Positions 46,615 through 49,554 of a stretch of DNA of 49,554 nucleotides are shown in pieces; the first letter of the stretch is position 1, and every line of letters begins with the position of its first letter. Where the stretch lies: the NCBI GenBank assembly GCA_017481575.1, contig JAFUPA010000009.1:69058-118611 (forward strand), written 5' to 3'. This DNA comes from Clostridia bacterium (GTDB lineage: Bacteria; Bacillota; Clostridia; Oscillospirales; Acutalibacteraceae). Below the pieces are notes generated by a model that was not told where the DNA came from, searched no databases, and was given only the letters and a program-made list of their open reading frames with translations. The position numbers and the translations under genes are program-made.

Positions 46615-49046
46615 TACCCATTATATGCAAAAATGACGAGACAAAAGTCGGCTTTTTAAAAAAAGCCATAAAGGCAGAGGTTACAGAGGAACGAAACGGA
46701 GTTTATGAGCTGATGCTTGAATATCCCGTTACAGGTGAACATTACAGCGAAATTATCGTTGACCGTTTCATCAAAGCTAAACCGAATATGACCTCTGATA
46801 ATCAATTCTTTCGTATCTACAAAGTCTCAAAGCCTATTCACGGAATTGTAACTGTTAAGGCTGAACACGTTTCTTACGCTCTTTCTCATTATCCGATAAA
46901 GGCAGTCGATCTGACAAGCACTACTGCACAGTCGGCTATTAACGGCGTTTTAAGTGCAAGCTCTGAAAGCTTAAAATCCGCACATCCTTTCAAAGTTGGC
47001 GGTTGCGACATTGAGACGATTGCACCGTTTAAAGCTCAACTCTGTTCAGCTCGAGCGGCTCTCGGTGGCATCGAAGGCTCTGTTCTTGACACTTACGGCG
47101 GTGAACTTGAATTTAATAATTACACCGTTAACCTGCATAAGAACAGGGGAGCTGATAACGGTGTCCGAATTACTTACGGTAAAAATATGACTGACCTTAA
47201 GCTGGATATATCCTTACAGAACAGCTATACGGGAATATATCCGTATTGCATAGGTGAAGATGATACCCTGATAACTCTCGACGAAGGAACGATTCATGTC
47301 GAGAATGAGAGCGGTATTGCCGAGCGTGTTCTTTTGCTGGATTGTACCTCAATGTTTGAGGATGACGAAGAAAAGAACGCAGACAACCTCAAGAAACACG
47401 CAAATGAATACCTCGCCAATAACGATATTAACGCAATCGAAGGCTCAATGTCTGTTTCTATGATTGACTTGTCAAAGTCAGAGAATTATAAAAATCTGTC
47501 CGTACTTGAGACTGTTTCACTCTGTGACACAGTTAAAGTTGAACATAAAAATCTTGCCGTAACGGTCAAAATGAAGGTTATTAAGGTTATCTATGATGTT
47601 CTTGGTGAGAAAAATAAAACGCTTGAATTAGGTACTGCAAAATCGGATTTTGCAGACACAATAAAGCAACTTACCCATACCGCTGAAAAAGCAAAAGAGT
47701 TTGCTGCAAAGACAGAGTCGAAGCTTGTAAAAGAATACAAACAAGCAATCGAAGATGCCACAAAGGCTATAACGGGAGCATCGGGTGGATATGTTGTTTT
47801 AAATCCACCTAAAAACCCCAGCGAAATTCTCATTCTTTGTGATTCGCCGAGCATTTCAAAAGCTAAAAAGATATGGCGCTTTAATAGTGCCGGTCTTGCG
47901 TACAGTTCAAGCGGATATGAAGGCCCTTATGGTCCGGCATTGCTTGCTGACGGAAAGTTTGTTATCAATGATATTACTGCACAGACGATATCGGCTAACC
48001 TCATCCGCTCGGGTATGCTAACATCGGTTGACGGTAACTCGTATTTCAACCTAGACAGTGGTCGGATACAGGTTGCAAATGATAAGTTTATGACTATTAT
48101 TGACGATGGAATAATCACGCAGACTGATATAAAAACAGGCGTTGAAGTTGGTGGACTACAACCATATTGGACAGAATCAGGTTATTCTTATCAAGGTTTG
48201 TATTTTAAGGAAAATGAAAAGATTTATGGTGCGATTATTGCACAGCAACTTCTTGACGGGAATACTAACACGATAGCAAGGTTTTACCCAGATTATATTC
48301 ACTTTCATAAAATCTTGAGGGCAGACGAGAGTATTGTAACGGATGCTAATGTGACTACAAATGCAGATTATTCTAATTTATTTGCAGGACTTATTCATTA
48401 TCGTGGTCACACATTCAATGGTACTTCAAAGCAAAATGTTTCTGTTGGCTTTGGTTGTGGTGTGCGTGAAGAACGTTCAAGCATTGCATTGGAAATGAAA
48501 TATGCCGGTTCTGACAACATTTTGGCACGATTAGACGTTTATCGAAGTGCAGGAGAAGCAATGGTGTGTATCGTTGGGCAGAAAGGTACAACAACATCAA
48601 ATGTTTTGGAACTCGGCGAAAAGCTTTACTTTAACGGTAATATTGTTTCGGATGACATCGAGGTTTCATCTACTGAAACAGTAAAAACAAACATTCAAGT
48701 AACGGATTCGGTTTTATCACTTTTTGAAACTGAAAATTCAGAGGTCTATTCCTACAACCGACTTCACACTAAAACAGTATACGATGAATACGCCGAAGAT
48801 GAAAGCGGGGAGTTTACTACTCAAGGCATAGGTCAAGAGATTATAGAAATCGATGAAACTACATCTTATGGTTTTGTCATTGGTGAAGATTATAAAACAC
48901 CTGCTGAAATATTAACTGCGGACGGTGAACACGTAAATCTTTATTCAATAGCCGCTTTAAATTGGAAAGCAATTCAAGAACTTTACCTGCAGTTAAAAAC
49001 TGCACAGGGAGAAATCGAAACACTAAAGCAACAGATTGGAGGTTAA
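46611..49046 (+). CDS. Tail-associated (Tal/prophage endopeptidase tail) protein with receptor-binding-type C-terminus
   Basis: 811 residues. The N-terminal 380 residues are the Tal/gp27-like domain (YELMLEYPVTGEHYSEIIVD, FFRIYKVSKPIHGIVTVKAE, SYTGIYPYCIGEDDTLITLD). A helical linker (THTAEKAKEFAAKTESKLVK) and a beta-helical or fibre-like C-terminal region (about 430-720) follow, then a short coiled coil (ALNWKAIQELYLQLKTAQGE). It forms the tail tip and probably contacts the host. The C-terminal half is the part expected to vary between phages. Confidence 0.85.
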   Translation: MIPIICKNDETKVGFLKKAIKAEVTEERNGVYELMLEYPVTGEHYSEIIVDRFIKAKPNMTSDNQFFRIYKVSKPIHGIVTVKAEHVSYALSHYPIKAVDLTSTTAQSAINGVLSASSESLKSAHPFKVGGCDIETIAPFKAQLCSARAALGGIEGSVLDTYGGELEFNNYTVNLHKNRGADNGVRITYGKNMTDLKLDISLQNSYTGIYPYCIGEDDTLITLDEGTIHVENESGIAERVLLLDCTSMFEDDEEKNADNLKKHANEYLANNDINAIEGSMSVSMIDLSKSENYKNLSVLETVSLCDTVKVEHKNLAVTVKMKVIKVIYDVLGEKNKTLELGTAKSDFADTIKQLTHTAEKAKEFAAKTESKLVKEYKQAIEDATKAITGASGGYVVLNPPKNPSEILILCDSPSISKAKKIWRFNSAGLAYSSSGYEGPYGPALLADGKFVINDITAQTISANLIRSGMLTSVDGNSYFNLDSGRIQVANDKFMTIIDDGIITQTDIKTGVEVGGLQPYWTESGYSYQGLYFKENEKIYGAIIAQQLLDGNTNTIARFYPDYIHFHKILRADESIVTDANVTTNADYSNLFAGLIHYRGHTFNGTSKQNVSVGFGCGVREERSSIALEMKYAGSDNILARLDVYRSAGEAMVCIVGQKGTTTSNVLELGEKLYFNGNIVSDDIEVSSTETVKTNIQVTDSVLSLFETENSEVYSYNRLHTKTVYDEYAEDESGEFTTQGIGQEIIEIDETTSYGFVIGEDYKTPAEILTADGEHVNLYSIAALNWKAIQELYLQLKTAQGEIETLKQQIGG

Positions 49047-49050
49047 TTTT

Positions 49051-49257
49051 ATGACGGACGAAATCAAGAAGCTTATATCTGATGTTGACAAAAGAATTGA
49101 AGCTTCTGCAAATCAAATTGACCAGCTGTCGCAGATGCTTAATGAAGCATCTGTAAATCATCAGCGTTTAATCGGCGAGCGTGCCGGCTATTCCAAAATG
49201 CTTAAGGCAATGGAGAACACAACAAAAGAAGGTGAGTCTGATGCTGATAAAGCTTAA
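49051..49257 (+). CDS. Small coiled-coil tail-region protein
   Basis: 68 residues from ATG 49,051, with GGAGGT upstream. Nearly all helix with heptads (ISDVDKRIEASANQIDQLSQ; HQRLIGERAGYSKMLKAMEN). It lies between Tal and a baseplate-type gene. No family is assigned. Its last 17 bp overlap the next gene. Confidence 0.65.
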   Translation: MTDEIKKLISDVDKRIEASANQIDQLSQMLNEASVNHQRLIGERAGYSKMLKAMENTTKEGESDADKA

Positions 49258-49554
49258 TGTCTTTGAAGACGGAAATATTTATATCGACAATGGCGACAGC
49301 ATTTCATCAGATAACACCATCGGCCGTACAGGCGAGCACAACGCAACGGTGTTGAGTTTTTTATTTTTTGAAGAGCTGAACGGGGAGGCGGTGAGCGGAC
49401 TTGAAAAGAAGCTTGTGGCGGTGCTTGACGAGGGTGTAATCAGATACACTCTTGACGGCAACTTCAAGCTCCCGAAGGAACTCACGCTGTCACCCGAGCT
49501 GGTGCTGTTCGTTGAAATCCGCAAGGGCGAGGACGTGCTGTTTAAATCATATCC
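49241..49554 (+). CDS. Baseplate-type protein, N-terminal part (3' truncated by window edge)
   Basis: The ATG at 49,241 follows AAGGTGAG and overlaps the previous gene; the frame is open to the end of the window (104 codons). The start MLIKLNVFEDGNIYIDNGDS and the beta-rich remainder, with a run of charged residues (VEIRKGEDVLFKS), suggest a baseplate or receptor-binding component such as BppU-type N-terminal domains; this is a weak assignment. From about 49,380 the base composition is clearly more GC-rich than the gene before it. Confidence 0.55.
   Translation, partial: MLIKLNVFEDGNIYIDNGDSISSDNTIGRTGEHNATVLSFLFFEELNGEAVSGLEKKLVAVLDEGVIRYTLDGNFKLPKELTLSPELVLFVEIRKGEDVLFKSY

Larger units (their letters stand above)
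19275..49183 (+). repeat. Dispersed polar octamer CGAGCGTG, 22 copies on the plus strand only
   Basis: Copies start at 19275, 21079, 22106, 23929, 27571, 27616, 27850, 27874, 29162, 29988, 32627, 33541, 33710, 34661, 34850, 38586, 38879, 40876, 42988, 44871, 47321 and 49176. I found no CACGCTCG (the other orientation) anywhere in the prophage and neither form in positions 1-18,960, reading by eye. Chance expectation for one octamer in 30.6 kb is about 0.5 per strand. Three copies lie in leftward genes but keep the same DNA orientation, and one overlaps a start codon. Role unknown. Confidence 0.85.
18955..49554. mobile_element. Integrated siphovirus-type prophage (left end approximate, right end outside the window)
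   Basis: The order recombinase, repressor, operator region, early genes, HUH replication protein, HNH, TerS, TerL, portal, protease, capsid, connectors, tail proteins, tape measure, Dit and Tal is a complete tailed-phage layout with an HK97-like capsid set. Genes overlap tightly and nearly all of the rightward arm is on the plus strand. The left end must fall between the host promoter (18,923-18,951) and the recombinase coding region. Holin, endolysin and the right attachment site are not in view. Confidence 0.9.

Noticed and set aside
1-49554. CRISPR array
   Set aside because: No regularly spaced direct repeats of 23-40 bp were seen anywhere.

Overview
The window suggests a low-GC, endospore-forming Clostridia chromosome, probably Oscillospiraceae/Ruminococcaceae from a gut-type habitat. 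The evidence is adjacent spoIVB and spo0A genes, many TTGACA-17 bp-TATAAT promoters, strong GGAGG ribosome-binding sites, and the protein families present. No 16S rRNA or other species marker is in view, so the lineage is inferred.

Positions 1 to about 18,960 are host chromosome. A leftward block holds an AlaA-like aminotransferase, a CapA/SGNH-hydrolase/methyltransferase operon, a tRNA-Leu(GAG) and a CCA-adding nucleotidyltransferase. A rightward block holds an ArsC/Spx-like protein, two small proteins, an RluA-type pseudouridine synthase, an acyltransferase with its own acyl carrier protein, a secreted lipase, spoIVB, spo0A, a second identical tRNA-Leu(GAG) in inverted orientation, a methyltransferase and a six-hairpin glycosidase-like protein. 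It is followed by a leftward acyltransferase paralogue and a secreted metallophosphoesterase.

From about 18,960 to the right edge the window is a tailed, siphovirus-type prophage with HK97-like capsid genes; its right end lies outside. The leftward lysogeny operon (18,964-23,417) runs from a CI-like repressor through an ImmA/IrrE protease, a DEDDh exonuclease-BRCT protein, a cysteine-cluster protein and a secreted PASTA protein to a large serine recombinase. An operator region with at least five related palindromic sites (23,453-23,668) separates it from the rightward early genes. These include a Cro-like protein, a PcfK/AcrIIA9-like protein with a PcfJ-domain protein, a DUF3102 protein, many small overlapping ORFs, an HUH-type replication initiator, a VRR-NUC nuclease, a YopX protein and an ArpU/RinA-like regulator. 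Then come a nonsense-disrupted DNA methyltransferase, HNH nuclease, TerS, TerL, portal, ClpP-like protease, major capsid protein, connectors, tail proteins, frameshifted tail chaperones, tape measure, Dit, Tal and a partial baseplate-type gene.

The most notable observations are these. (1) The octamer CGAGCGTG occurs 22 times on the plus strand of the prophage and never on the minus strand, and I see none in the adjacent 19 kb of chromosome. (2) A gene-free region at 28,292-28,795 folds into an elaborate RNA closed by a 17/18-bp long-range helix. (3) A complete -1 frameshift cassette lies in the tail chaperone gene. (4) The phage methyltransferase has a stop codon exactly at the Gln of its HPTQKP motif. 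(5) A PcfK/AcrIIA9-like candidate sits beside PcfJ. (6) A perfectly alternating purine-pyrimidine tract and two adjacent perfect palindromes sit around the late/packaging start. (7) The Spo0A acidic pocket is changed.
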